From contig NZ_CP093313.1 of assembly GCF_025264625.1 (NCBI RefSeq), positions 1,240,001-1,304,000 of the forward strand: a DNA stretch of 64,000 nt, read 5' to 3'. Source of the DNA: Occallatibacter riparius. GTDB taxonomy: Bacteria > Acidobacteriota > Terriglobia > Terriglobales > Acidobacteriaceae. Of the stretch, positions 9,148 to 17,095 are shown one piece after another (position 1 is the first letter of the stretch; each line of letters starts with the position of its first letter). The notes below the pieces were generated by a model. The model had not been told where the DNA came from, searched no databases, and saw only the letters and a program-made list of their open reading frames with translations. The position numbers and the translations under genes are program-made.

Positions 9148-10671
9148 CTACTGAAGCGTTACGAGAACTTCGATAACACCGTCCCCAGCCTCCAACGATC
9201 CCATAGCTTTGCCGATGACCGCACCAAGCATGCGGGTCCGATCCGTCCCCTTCATCGCGTAACCGGTCTTGGCAGAGGTCACTAATAGGTCGCCGCGATG
9301 TATGGAACCGTTCTCAGTCGTCACATTAGTAGGAACAATGCCGACCATGGCCATCGGAATCTCTTCTCCAGTGTCCGGAAAAGTCTGCCGCCTTCCCACG
9401 ACACCTGGCTTTGTTGCGAACACGCCAGCAACCGTCGTTGCGTAGGGCTGCGACGACTTCCGGATGTCACCCTTTTCGCCATCCGAGATCACGAGGACAT
9501 CTCCAGGCCCATAGGCTTGCTTGTCGCCCACCGGATCAACTGCTTCAGCGTAGTCACCGCCGCAGAGGACACCCGTCCAGGCTGTGGTTTGCACGGCGCC
9601 GTTAACATCCCCGGTGAAACGAAGGCCGCCATTGATTTCCAGCTTTGCTTGCGGGTTTGGGGCGCCGATGCCAACGTAACCAGAATCCGCGAAGGTTATC
9701 AGGTCTGTGGTGACAGAGGAAGACCGTTTAGAGAAGTAGAACTTCCACCCTGTGCCGTCGCCGATGAATAGCCTTCCGATGGTAGGAGAGGCGAAGCCGC
9801 CAGACAGCACGGGGTTATAGTTCGTTGCGGCTGGCAGATCAGCTCCGTTTCCCCCGGCCCTGATACTTCCATTAACATCGAGAGAGACCGTTGGAGTTGT
9901 GGTGCCGACTCCTACGTTACCCGTGGTGGAAAGCACCACGTTATTACTGTTAATCCCAGGGAGCGTGCTCCACAATTCCTGCCCAGACATTCCTGCGCCT
10001 TGGGTGGTATAAACTCTTAGTCCGGAGATGTTGGAAACACTCTGGCCCGATTGAAAGGCATTCACGGTAAGACGAATGTAGCGGGCTGTAAGGCCAGAAA
10101 AGCTGTTGAAGACATCGGCCCTTGTATTGCTTGTTACACTGACTACATTTGTATAGGTATTGTTGTCCGTACTGTAATCGATGGAATAGCTCGCAGGTAT
10201 ATACCGGTAATCGCCTGCGTAGTAGGCTGAAAAGCTAATACCGTTAATTGCCGTGACCGACCCGCCCAGATCCACCGTTAGTTGCTGCCCAGTTGCTGTC
10301 GCTTGCCAAATGGAACCACCTCCTCGATAGGTAGGACCCCCATTGGATAGTGTGCCGCCCGTAATCGTGACCGGCGCGCCAACGGCAGCATCTTTGGCTC
10401 CAAAGATTTCGACAACGCGTTGGGTTGCGGTTGTTCCGACTATATCCAACGTACTTCGAGGAGGAGTCGTGGTCCCGGTCCCGATCCCCACGTTATTGCC
10501 GTTCACAACAATTGGTGAATTGCTAAGTTGGGTAGCAGAGTTCTTGAAATACGGGACAGTATTCACTGTCGTGCTGCCATCTGTTGTCACCTGGCCGGTC
10601 GCCCCAACTGCTGCCATTGCAGCCATAGCTCCAAATCCTAGGTCTAGCCAAAGTCTCACTAGCTTTCTCAT
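9148..10671 (-). CDS. Secreted tail-fibre-like surface protein with discoidin-type domain
   Basis: The 507-residue product has an N-terminal hydrophobic export segment (LGFGAMAAMAAVGATGQ). Tail-spike-like repeats follow, of the type VGIGTGTTTPPRSTLDIVG, NVGVGTTTPTVSLDVNGSI and YVGIGAPNPQAKLEINGGL. Between the first two lies a stretch (about residues 95-225) resembling an F5/8 type C (discoidin) carbohydrate-binding fold (WQATATGQQLTVDLGG, YSIDYSTDNNTYTNV, ARYIRLTVN). The C-terminus (GDYAEAVDPVGD onwards) resembles the conserved end of bacterial fibre-like proteins. It is 140 bases upstream of the YD-repeat gene on the same strand, so it may be the first gene of that operon. An adhesin or receptor-binding role is inferred. 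Confidence 0.7.
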   Translation of the reverse strand: MRKLVRLWLDLGFGAMAAMAAVGATGQVTTDGSTTVNTVPYFKNSATQLSNSPIVVNGNNVGIGTGTTTPPRSTLDIVGTTATQRVVEIFGAKDAAVGAPVTITGGTLSNGGPTYRGGGSIWQATATGQQLTVDLGGSVTAINGISFSAYYAGDYRYIPASYSIDYSTDNNTYTNVVSVTSNTRADVFNSFSGLTARYIRLTVNAFQSGQSVSNISGLRVYTTQGAGMSGQELWSTLPGINSNNVVLSTTGNVGVGTTTPTVSLDVNGSIRAGGNGADLPAATNYNPVLSGGFASPTIGRLFIGDGTGWKFYFSKRSSSVTTDLITFADSGYVGIGAPNPQAKLEINGGLRFTGDVNGAVQTTAWTGVLCGGDYAEAVDPVGDKQAYGPGDVLVISDGEKGDIRKSSQPYATTVAGVFATKPGVVGRRQTFPDTGEEIPMAMVGIVPTNVTTENGSIHRGDLLVTSAKTGYAMKGTDRTRMLGAVIGKAMGSLEAGDGVIEVLVTLQ

Positions 10672-10990
10672 CGTCCGTATTCCCTTCTTCGTGCGGTTAT
10701 ATCTTTGTGAGCCAAAGGATTCTGGCTACGCGCGTCTAGCATTTGCGTGGTGCGCAATGGATTCTGGACATCCATTTGATGGAATGTGGCGAAAACGAAT
10801 TGTGCAGTCCCGAAAGCAGCCCTGACGCACGGCGATAGGAGCACCGTGAAGCGGTAAATTGCTCTACGGTATGCCTGTGTTGTAGCTCGAAGGGGCATTG
10901 TGATCCCTAGAAGCCCTACTCACCAAGTTACGAAAGGTCAGCACACCGAGGTAACAATGAGGCGCATGGCAACCGCATTGGATACCCTTA
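10672..10990. other. Intergenic region upstream of the RHS operon
   Basis: About 320 bases without a convincing gene. This is where the promoter of the minus-strand RHS operon should lie. I could not identify a clear sigma-70 promoter or operator. Confidence 0.4.
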
Positions 10991-11677
10991 TCAACGCCGC
11001 GCGAGCCAGAATGAGGCAACATGAAGCCCGGTGACTATCCGCTGCACTCTAGCCAATCCAGGGCCGCTGCGCGCCGAGTTCTGGATCTGCGAACGACGGA
11101 AGAGGGGGAAGGCGCACTCATCCAGTTGATTGCGGCAGACGACCCGCCCGGTCCAGACCGGAAATGTACCTGTCCGCGACCCGCTCCAGGCACATTCGAG
11201 ATTTGCAGGTGCTTCGTTGGCCGCTGGTGATTTCCCGCTCCGCTCCAATCGCTCACGCGCGGCTGCGCGCGCAATGCTTGCCGCGAGACAGCAGAAGATA
11301 GAGCGGCGGGAGGTCATCATTTGCGCCCATCGGATCGGAGAGGCACCATACGTCACGGATTGGACTGAGGACGCAAAAGAGGGAACGATGGGGCGTCTCG
11401 TTTCCATCCCAGAGGGTATGACTTTGGCGCAGGGCTTGCGGACGCTCGGCGGGTATTCTGCGCGTGAGATCGCCCAGGCTGCGGAGTGCCACCCGGAACC
11501 TTTGGATGTGGGAACCCTTCTCTTCCTGTGCACCGGTGGCTCGAACTCTGTCTTGCAGCGCGGGCACTGGATAGATGACCAGCCTGTCCGCAGAATTTCA
11601 CAAGGCGGAATCTGGTATCCACAGTTCGGGCAGGTCGTGGAAAGATCGAGCCTTTTGCCTGAACCGCTGAGCTTCAT
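10991..11677 (-). CDS. Zinc-ribbon protein, copy 1 (C-terminal part uncertain)
   Basis: The first 50 or so residues from the ATG at 11677 are recognisable: MKLSGSGKRLDLSTTCPNCG, then EILRTGWSSIQCPRCKTEF, giving two CxxC pairs of a small zinc ribbon. A related sequence lies at 12778-13023 in the same orientation; over about 87 bases the two are roughly 80 percent identical by eye. The frame stays open to 10991 (228 residues), but after the ribbon the composition is Arg/Ser/Ala-rich without a recognisable fold. The real protein may therefore be shorter, or this may be a decayed gene. Small proteins with this ribbon are common in Acidobacteriota; their function is unknown to me. Confidence 0.45.
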   Translation of the reverse strand: MKLSGSGKRLDLSTTCPNCGYQIPPCEILRTGWSSIQCPRCKTEFEPPVHRKRRVPTSKGSGWHSAAWAISRAEYPPSVRKPCAKVIPSGMETRRPIVPSFASSVQSVTYGASPIRWAQMMTSRRSIFCCLAASIARAAARERLERSGKSPAANEAPANLECAWSGSRTGTFPVWTGRVVCRNQLDECAFPLFRRSQIQNSARSGPGLARVQRIVTGLHVASFWLARR

Positions 11678-11786
11678 CGATGAAATGACGTTCTGGTTCA
11701 ACAACCGTTCCAAACCGTATCTGTACCGCAACACGTTGACGAACCGCCTCCGGCCCCAGACTCTTCAACACCAATACTCTTATTGC

Positions 11787-12827
11787 CTAATTCATCTGAT
11801 TATGCCCGAGGCAATACCTCATATCATCCATCAGATTTGTTCCGACTAGACACTGTTCGGTGCTATGCAGTTTTCCTTTTCTATCTCGATAGGAAACGTA
11901 TACGGCTACATAAATCATGTACTTTCCGTCGAAGAGTTTATTGCCAGTATCAGCGGGTTCGTTGGTTGGATCCAAATCGATCGGAGAGCCCGGATGCCCC
12001 ACAACCAAAGGCTGGGCATACTCCTTACCTGGCAAAATATCAATTGCAGGACTCCCGAAAGGTTGCTGTTTCAGTCGATTGAAAATCAAGTCTTCAGTTG
12101 ACGTGCCGGGAGGCCCAAAAAACAAATCGCCGTTCTCTGATACGGATTTGGCTATTGCATCTCCGCCGTTGGATTGTTCTTCTTCGACCTCTAGCCCGGG
12201 ATGCGGTGAGGTTAGTTGTTTTTTCATATCTCCATGTAAACCCTTGAATCGTAGGACAACCCAGGGCCTACGAACGTCAGGCGTGGCCGCCGGATGATTC
12301 ACGACTGTTTGCGGGTAAATATTGGTGACTGAAGGCTTGGTGAATATGTTATTAAACACGTCCTGAATTCTTGATATCAGTTCGGATTCGGTTTCTTGGA
12401 GTGCTTTGTGAGCTCCATACCCGGCCAACGATCCCAAGCACAGAATGAGGAAATACCCTGCAACCTTAACAGCCAGTCCCTTTGCCGCGACTACTTGGGA
12501 TCGGTGGAAACCTAACGCAAAACAGGCAGCCGGTAATGCTAAAAACAATTTGGATAGAGGAATCATAAGCGGCCCCACAATTCCAAGCGCCGCAAGCACG
12601 GGGCCAGATTCCAGGAACCTGAACACTCCTTCTTTTGTCCCAAAATCAGGTTGTCCGGATGAGGCATCCTTTGACCCAGAATTCTGTGCCGAACTATGCT
12701 CCAGCTTGCGCTCAAGGTCCGATATCGTTCTCCCCTGATCCTGAATGGTGCGACGGAGGTCGATATTGTCGGCTTTCTCAGCGTCGAGCGCAGAGACCAC
12801 CTTGTTGTACGTGTTCTTGGAAACCAT
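11787..12827 (-). CDS. Hypothetical membrane protein with coiled coil
   Basis: I do not recognise this family. From the ATG at 12827 the protein has about 346 residues: a helical, coiled-coil-like N-terminus (SALDAEKADNIDLRRTIQD then TISDLERKLE), a low-complexity linker, and two hydrophobic segments (VLAALGIVGPLMIPLSKLF with LALPAACFALGF, and VAGYFLILCLGSLAGYG). A soluble C-terminal domain follows, in which WVVLRFKGLHGDM and YMIYVAVYVSYRDRKGKLH look like beta strands. A longer version from a TTG at 12887 would read through the zinc-ribbon remnant, so the ATG is preferred. It sits between the two zinc-ribbon copies. Confidence 0.6.
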   Translation of the reverse strand: MVSKNTYNKVVSALDAEKADNIDLRRTIQDQGRTISDLERKLEHSSAQNSGSKDASSGQPDFGTKEGVFRFLESGPVLAALGIVGPLMIPLSKLFLALPAACFALGFHRSQVVAAKGLAVKVAGYFLILCLGSLAGYGAHKALQETESELISRIQDVFNNIFTKPSVTNIYPQTVVNHPAATPDVRRPWVVLRFKGLHGDMKKQLTSPHPGLEVEEEQSNGGDAIAKSVSENGDLFFGPPGTSTEDLIFNRLKQQPFGSPAIDILPGKEYAQPLVVGHPGSPIDLDPTNEPADTGNKLFDGKYMIYVAVYVSYRDRKGKLHSTEQCLVGTNLMDDMRYCLGHNQMN

Positions 12828-13023
12828 GCGCGGAAATGGTCTCAACGGACACCACCTTGTGTAAAGGTGATAATCCTCGTGGCTCAAAGTCTAGGTGACA
12901 ACGCGCATCGGACAGACTGACGCCCCGGCAAGTCCGCAGAATTTCGGCAGGCAAAATCTGGTATCCACAATTCGGGCAGGTCGTCGAAAAGTCGAACGCC
13001 TTGCCTGAGCCGCTTAGCTTCAT
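12778..13023 (-). pseudogene. Zinc-ribbon fragment, copy 2 (decayed)
   Basis: The ATG at 13023 begins MKLSGSGKAFDFSTTCPNCG, then YQILPAEILRT, clearly related to the protein starting at 11677. The first CxxC pair is kept. The second, CPRC in copy 1, is scrambled to CRGVSLSDARC, suggesting small indels. After DFEPRG the frame overlaps the start of the membrane protein gene. It is probably a truncated paralogue; the two copies form a direct repeat about 1.35 kb apart. Confidence 0.5.
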
Positions 13024-13049
13024 GGCTCCATTGTCCAACTTAATCCCAG

Positions 13050-13403
13050 TCACAGCGCGTCCACGCAAGTCGGGTCATTGTTCCGCACGTTTCCGACTCG
13101 CGCATTTACCTTCCATGCTGTCATCTCCTCCGCGTTGTAGGGCCTCAACAGATCAACTGGCAAATGCGATGATTCTCCGGGTTCAAGCCATCGGCCGTAA
13201 TCCTCCGGGCGCAGGATCACCGGCATTCGGTTGTGCAATGGCTCCGTTAACGCGTTCGGGTCGGTCGTGACTATTGTGTACGTTTCGAGTACCTGCCCGG
13301 TGACTCTATCCTTCCATCGGTCCCACAATCCAGCGAACGCGAACAGTGCGCCATCCTTCAATCCAATTGCAAAGGGCTGTTTCGTTTTCGCGTCAACCTT
13401 CTG
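13050..13403 (-). CDS. SRAP (YedK/HMCES-type) protein, 3' exon after group II intron
   Basis: This is the second part of an SOS-response-associated peptidase-fold gene; the first part is at 15781-16113. It starts at CAG (Gln) and reads QKVDAKTKQPFAIGLKDG, then LFAFAGLWDRWKD, ETYTIVTTDPN and LHNRMPVILRPEDYGRWL. The histidine in LHNRMPVIL is a conserved SRAP active-site residue. SRAP proteins crosslink to abasic sites in single-stranded DNA through Cys2. Joined to exon 1 the product is 228 residues, normal for the family. The open frame continues upstream into intron sequence, but those residues are intron-encoded and not part of the protein. Confidence 0.9.
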   Translation of the reverse strand, partial: QKVDAKTKQPFAIGLKDGALFAFAGLWDRWKDRVTGQVLETYTIVTTDPNALTEPLHNRMPVILRPEDYGRWLEPGESSHLPVDLLRPYNAEEMTAWKVNARVGNVRNNDPTCVDAL

Positions 13404-13444
13404 GTCGAGTAGGCGGGCGGCGTTGCCGCCGTCCGCCCCTCTAA

Positions 13445-13479
13445 GAACCGTGCGTGAGAGTTTCCAACTCACACGGCTC
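13445..13479 (-). ncRNA. Group II intron domain V
   Basis: The minus-strand sequence folds into the standard domain V hairpin: a basal helix GAGCCGTG with CACGGTTC, an internal bulge, and a distal helix GAGTT/AACTC closed by a GGAAAC-type GNRA loop. The AGC catalytic triad is present in the first strand (GAGCC). It lies six bases beyond the stop of the intron protein. Confidence 0.9.
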
Positions 13480-13485
13480 AAGCCT

Positions 13486-15195
13486 TCATAACGCCTCCAG
13501 CGGGAGACGCGGTGCGTAGAAGCCGCAGAGACGACTATGCAGTGCGCGGTGACATTCGGGATGAAGGAGCTGACAGTTGGAGGCGCCGATAGTGCCGCCC
13601 AACACCCGTGAGGTGATGTAATGGTTGTGCCATCCAGTCTCGCGTGTGATGGGATCGCCACAGACAACGCATTTCCCCTGTTGGGTTCGCCAGAGATAAA
13701 GCAGCGATTTATAGCCCCACAACGTGCGAGCCATATGCTTGCTTTCGCGGGCCTCGAAGTATGTCTCCCAAGCCGGGTGATATGGATTCGCGTCCCGCCG
13801 GATCTTGACGTGAGGACGGATAGGCAAAGATGTTGCATGGAAGAGCCATACATTTTCTTTGCGTCCGTCCCCAAGCTCTCTCACTCCGAAGAAGCACCAA
13901 TCGCGATTACCGCGCCGTGCGAAGTACTTCCGCATGACCCAGCGTTTCCCTTTGCAGGGATGTCGCTTCAGTGCCCATTGCCACAGCGCCTTGAAAATGG
14001 CGTAATCAACACGGCTGAAGATGCGCTTGCTCTGCACGTGCCCGTGGTACAGGGCCCAGCCGCGTACTATGCGGTTGAGTTCCCTAACCAGTTGCCATGC
14101 AGGGGCAGACTGCGCCCTTCGGATTACTTCACGGACGTTATCCAGCAAAGCCTGGATGTTCTTGCGAGACGGTTTAACCAGCAACTTGCCGTTGCTGTAC
14201 CGTCGCAAGTTTTGTCCGAGGAAGTCGAAACCCTCTTCGATATGCGTGATCCTTGTCTTTTCCGTCGATAGTTCTAGTCCGCGTTCACGGAGGAACTCTT
14301 CGACCAGCGGCTTCACTTCACACTCCAGCAGTTCTTTAGTTCTGCCGGTGATGATGAAGTCGTCGGCGTAGCGGATCAGATGGACCCCAGCATTACGACC
14401 TTTCTCCGATCCCTTGCCGCTCACTGGATATTTCTCCCGTAAGCGTCGTTCTAGACCGTCGAGAGTCAGGTTTGCCAACACAGGCGAGATAATCCCGCCT
14501 TGCGGTGTTCCCAACTCGGTCGCATGGAAGAGGGACTTCTCCATGTATCCCGCCTTTAGCCATTTGCGGAGGATGCCTCTGTCCATTGGGACGTGCGCAA
14601 CCAGCCACGCATGACTAATGTTGTCGAAGCAGCCACGGATATCGCCTTCAAGCACCCACTGCGGATTGCGATGACACAGGACGATGTGACAGCCCATGAT
14701 CGCATCTGCACACGAGCGCCGTTTGCGAAACCCGTACGAGTCAGCATCCGCAATGGTTTCTGCCACTGGGTCAAGCGCGAGCAGGTGTAGCGCCTGCATC
14801 GCTCTATCCCTCATGGTCGGGATTCCAAGCGGACGCAGCTTTCCGTTCGACTTCGGGATGTATATGCGACGGAGAGGTAGCGGTCGATAGTCGCCGCATC
14901 CCATCGCATCTACTGCAGCCATCTTCTTTGCGGGCGTGTCCCACGTTACACCATCCACGCCTGCGGTTTTCCTGCCTTTGTTCTCCGTCACTCGCCGCAC
15001 GGCCAAGAGCTTTCCGTCCCGCGAGTGCGTGAGCAGTCGTTGCAAGGCTTTCACCTTACCCCATCTGCCTTCTTCCACTGCCTTCACGATACGCACCTGG
15101 AGCCTGCTCACGTTTCTATTCACCGAGCGCCAATCCACTTCGCGCCAGCGGTTCGAACCGTGGGAAGCTGCACCAACGGATTGCTCCGTCGTCAT
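13486..15195 (-). CDS. ltrA: Group II intron reverse transcriptase/maturase with HNH endonuclease
   Basis: The 569-residue intron-encoded protein has an RT N-terminal domain (residues about 15-65), RT motifs including GIPTMRDRAMQ, LEGDIRGCFDNI, ELGTPQGGIISPVLANL and the catalytic YADD (HLIRYADDFII), and a maturase X domain around residues 350-460 (LVRELNRIVRGWALYH). The C-terminal HNH-type endonuclease (KCVVCGDPI, then LLHPECHRALH) would cut the second DNA strand during retrohoming. All RT motifs look intact. The HNH domain argues against class C, whose members usually lack it. It is encoded in the domain IV position of the intron RNA. Confidence 0.95.
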   Translation of the reverse strand: MTTEQSVGAASHGSNRWREVDWRSVNRNVSRLQVRIVKAVEEGRWGKVKALQRLLTHSRDGKLLAVRRVTENKGRKTAGVDGVTWDTPAKKMAAVDAMGCGDYRPLPLRRIYIPKSNGKLRPLGIPTMRDRAMQALHLLALDPVAETIADADSYGFRKRRSCADAIMGCHIVLCHRNPQWVLEGDIRGCFDNISHAWLVAHVPMDRGILRKWLKAGYMEKSLFHATELGTPQGGIISPVLANLTLDGLERRLREKYPVSGKGSEKGRNAGVHLIRYADDFIITGRTKELLECEVKPLVEEFLRERGLELSTEKTRITHIEEGFDFLGQNLRRYSNGKLLVKPSRKNIQALLDNVREVIRRAQSAPAWQLVRELNRIVRGWALYHGHVQSKRIFSRVDYAIFKALWQWALKRHPCKGKRWVMRKYFARRGNRDWCFFGVRELGDGRKENVWLFHATSLPIRPHVKIRRDANPYHPAWETYFEARESKHMARTLWGYKSLLYLWRTQQGKCVVCGDPITRETGWHNHYITSRVLGGTIGASNCQLLHPECHRALHSRLCGFYAPRLPLEAL

Positions 15196-15463
15196 CTGCG
15201 TTGCCTCCTTTGCCGGTTAATCAGGTTCTTTCGTGATTGAAGACCAGAGAGAAGTCAGCTCGCTTTCGCGCCAGATATCCATCCGTATCCATCCCATTAC
15301 AGGATGGCGTTCGCTTTCTCTCTCCTCCTTTACCCGCATCGCCATCGTCCGGCCTTGCGGCCGTCCTACCCTTGCGGGAGCGATTCGGGTTTAACCTGTT
15401 CCGTTCCGATGACACGTGTGGTTTAGGCCCTCTCTACAACACCGGCGGCTTTGTTTGCCCATG

Positions 15464-15486
15464 ACGGAAGAGAATGGAGCTTCCGT
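15464..15486 (-). other. Intron EBS1 hairpin
   Basis: On the intron strand a perfect 7-bp stem (ACGGAAG with CTTCCGT) displays a nine-base loop containing CCATTC (15472-15477). This is the exact complement of GAATGG, the last six bases of the 5' exon (15781-15786). It is therefore the likely exon-binding site 1 that selects the 5' splice site and the DNA target. Confidence 0.8.
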
Positions 15487-15780
15487 ACCCGCTGCAATCG
15501 GAGCCTATCAGCATCTTTGGCTCCTTGTTCTTGACGATGCTTATGAGAGTTCGCATATGCTGGCCATGCCACTTACCCTAGCCCCTGTCCGCCACGATGC
15601 TGGCAGACCTGACCTTGTCTCGCGACTCGATCAGCAACCTTGCGGCTGCGGTTACATTGTCAGAGGGCTTTCAACGGCTCGTTACCGAACCGCTTGACCT
15701 CCTGGGGTACTGCCGATGGGACGGCAGGTCCGGTCATGTGGCCACGCCGGACAATCATCGGAGCGACTTGCAGGTCGCAC

Positions 15781-16113
15781 CCATTCATAGAACCACTCGG
15801 CAGGGACGAGGCATCGCCGGTTCTTCATTGCCTCTTTGAACGCAGGGCTGGTGGTGATCGTCTCCGCCCGCGCGTTGATGGTGCTAAAAGCCGCCTTACC
15901 GTCCTGCGACCAGAACGGGACTAGACCCCAACTCATGACCGTCAGTTCGCGTCCGCCGGTCTCGCGGTCGAAACGCACGACCGGCTGCATATCTGTGGGA
16001 GCGACGTTGAAGGAAGGCGCGAAGTAGGAGTCATCGAACACATTCGTGTTGCGAGCCTGCATCCACTCCGCGATGCGTTGTTTGTCTGCTCGTCTGCCGT
16101 ATCGACCGCACAT
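15781..16113 (-). CDS. SRAP (YedK/HMCES-type) protein, 5' exon
   Basis: The first 111 codons of the SRAP gene start at the ATG at 16113, giving MCGRYGRRADKQ with the invariant Cys2 that becomes the N-terminal nucleophile. Longer starts would bury Cys2 and are rejected. Further family motifs are SFNVAPTDMQPVVR, MSWGLVPFWS, STINARAETI (conserved Asn) and LVPAEWFYEW, whose Glu is catalytic. The intron interrupts directly after that Trp codon. Without splicing, translation would run into the intron and stop at 15682, losing the conserved His. Function therefore depends on splicing. SRAP proteins protect or process abasic sites in single-stranded DNA and are often carried by mobile elements. Confidence 0.9.
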
Positions 16114-16294
16114 TGGATTTCCTGCAAGTCTCGCTTTCCCCAATCTTCGCAGCAAACCTTCCCGAACGCGTGATGGAGAATCCTATGAAGAGCGGGTCAA
16201 CCTCGAAAGGTGAAATGCAAAATATGGAAATCGAACGGACTCTCAAAGGCCTTGAGCAACTGAATTCGCCGTAATTTGTCCGCGCCAGCCTCAC

Positions 16295-16516
16295 CTATGC
16301 GTCAGCCGTGAGCAATGTCGGATTCGTCTCAAAGTGCTGGAGATATTCGAGACACCTCTTCACAATCCGCTCCTTGGGTTCGCCCGTCTCGACCGTGTTC
16401 TGAAGGGCCAATAGAACGGTGCTGTACTCCTCCTGATCGTCCCCGTCCAAGTTGAGATGGGGTAGGACGGCGGCATACTTCAGTACCAAAGCATCGAGGT
16501 CTGTGAGAGTCGGCAT
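16295..16516 (-). CDS. Small hypothetical protein beside resolvase
   Basis: The 73-residue, acidic, mainly helical protein (MPTLTDLDALVLKYAAVLPH, then VKRCLEYLQHFE) begins nine bases after the resolvase stop, so the two are probably cotranscribed. I do not recognise the family. The spacing and the regular helical character support a real gene. A role with the recombinase is only suggested by position. Confidence 0.55.
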   Translation of the reverse strand: MPTLTDLDALVLKYAAVLPHLNLDGDDQEEYSTVLLALQNTVETGEPKERIVKRCLEYLQHFETNPTLLTADA

Positions 16517-16525
16517 TCTTCATCA

Positions 16526-17095
16526 TTAGCGGAAAGCGTATTGATACAAGGTCTCGCGACTGATACCGAATTCCCGCGCAAGTGCTGCACGCGTCTCCCC
16601 TGCTGCTACACGCGCTCTGAGTTCCTGGGCACGGTCAGGCGTTAACGACGGCTTTCGCCCCTTGTAGACACCCTTTTTCTTGGCGATCGCAATGCCTTCT
16701 CTCTGACGCTCCAGAAGGAGAGTCCGCTCAAACTCTGCGAAGGCGCCCATTACGTTCAGAAGCAGTGTAGCCATAGCGTTGTCCTCGCCGGTGAAGGTAA
16801 GGTGTTCCTTCGCGAACTCGACAACAACCCCGCGCCCAGTCAGTTCTGTGACGATCTTTCGGAGATCGGGCAAGCTCCTCGCAAGCCGATCCATTGAATG
16901 AACTACCAGAACGTCTCCATCTCGTAGGTAATCAAGGGCTGCCCGCAATTCAGGCCGCTTGGTGTCGCGCCCGCTCGCCTTGTCAGTGAAAACCTTGTCC
17001 AGTTGAATGCCGTCCAGCTGCCTGTCGGTCTTCTGATCTAGCGTCGAGACACGAATGTAGCCGACTCGCTTGCCGCCACGTCTTGCTGCCGTCAT
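16526..17095 (-). CDS. Serine recombinase (resolvase/invertase family)
   Basis: The 189-residue product has the compact Hin/Tn3-resolvase layout. The N-terminal catalytic domain contains VGYIRVSTLDQ with the nucleophilic Ser, and VVHSMDRLARSLPDLRKIV with the conserved Asp and Arg residues. A long helix follows (GAFAEFERTLLLERQREG), then a C-terminal helix-turn-helix (ETRAALAREFGISRETLYQY). The ATG at 17095 is chosen because it opens the standard N-terminus; a longer version from 17155 adds an unrelated 20 residues. It could resolve cointegrates or invert DNA within the element. Short direct repeats just upstream (near 17190-17215) may be part of a res-type site. Confidence 0.9.
   Translation of the reverse strand: MTAARRGGKRVGYIRVSTLDQKTDRQLDGIQLDKVFTDKASGRDTKRPELRAALDYLRDGDVLVVHSMDRLARSLPDLRKIVTELTGRGVVVEFAKEHLTFTGEDNAMATLLLNVMGAFAEFERTLLLERQREGIAIAKKKGVYKGRKPSLTPDRAQELRARVAAGETRAALAREFGISRETLYQYAFR

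Larger units (their letters stand above)
13404..15780 (-). mobile_element. Group II intron with reverse transcriptase, inserted in the SRAP gene
   Basis: The 2377-base intron lies in the sense orientation of the SRAP gene. Its 5' end is GTGCGACC, the group II GUGYG consensus, and its 3' end is CTACTCGAC, ending in AY. Domain V is at 13445-13479. Domain VI (13404-13441) pairs GAG with CTC and GGCGG with CCGCC and leaves an unpaired A at 13410, seven bases from the 3' end, as expected for the lariat branch point. Removing it joins ...TTC TAT GAA TGG to CAG AAG GTT..., which restores the SRAP reading frame and its conserved FYEWQK sequence. An EBS1 loop complementary to the last six exon bases is at 15472-15477. 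The encoded protein (13486-15195) has reverse transcriptase, maturase and HNH parts, so the element appears intact. Confidence 0.95.

Noticed and set aside
11130..11849. A 239-codon plus-strand frame opposite the zinc-ribbon gene
   Set aside because: It is antisense to the conserved zinc-ribbon start, and no domain was recognised. It cannot be fully excluded because the minus frame is itself poor after the ribbon.
13404..13874. A longer N-terminus for the SRAP 3' exon, extending into the intron
   Set aside because: Those codons are intron domains IV-VI and overlap the reverse transcriptase gene; spliced exon 1 gives the true N-terminus.
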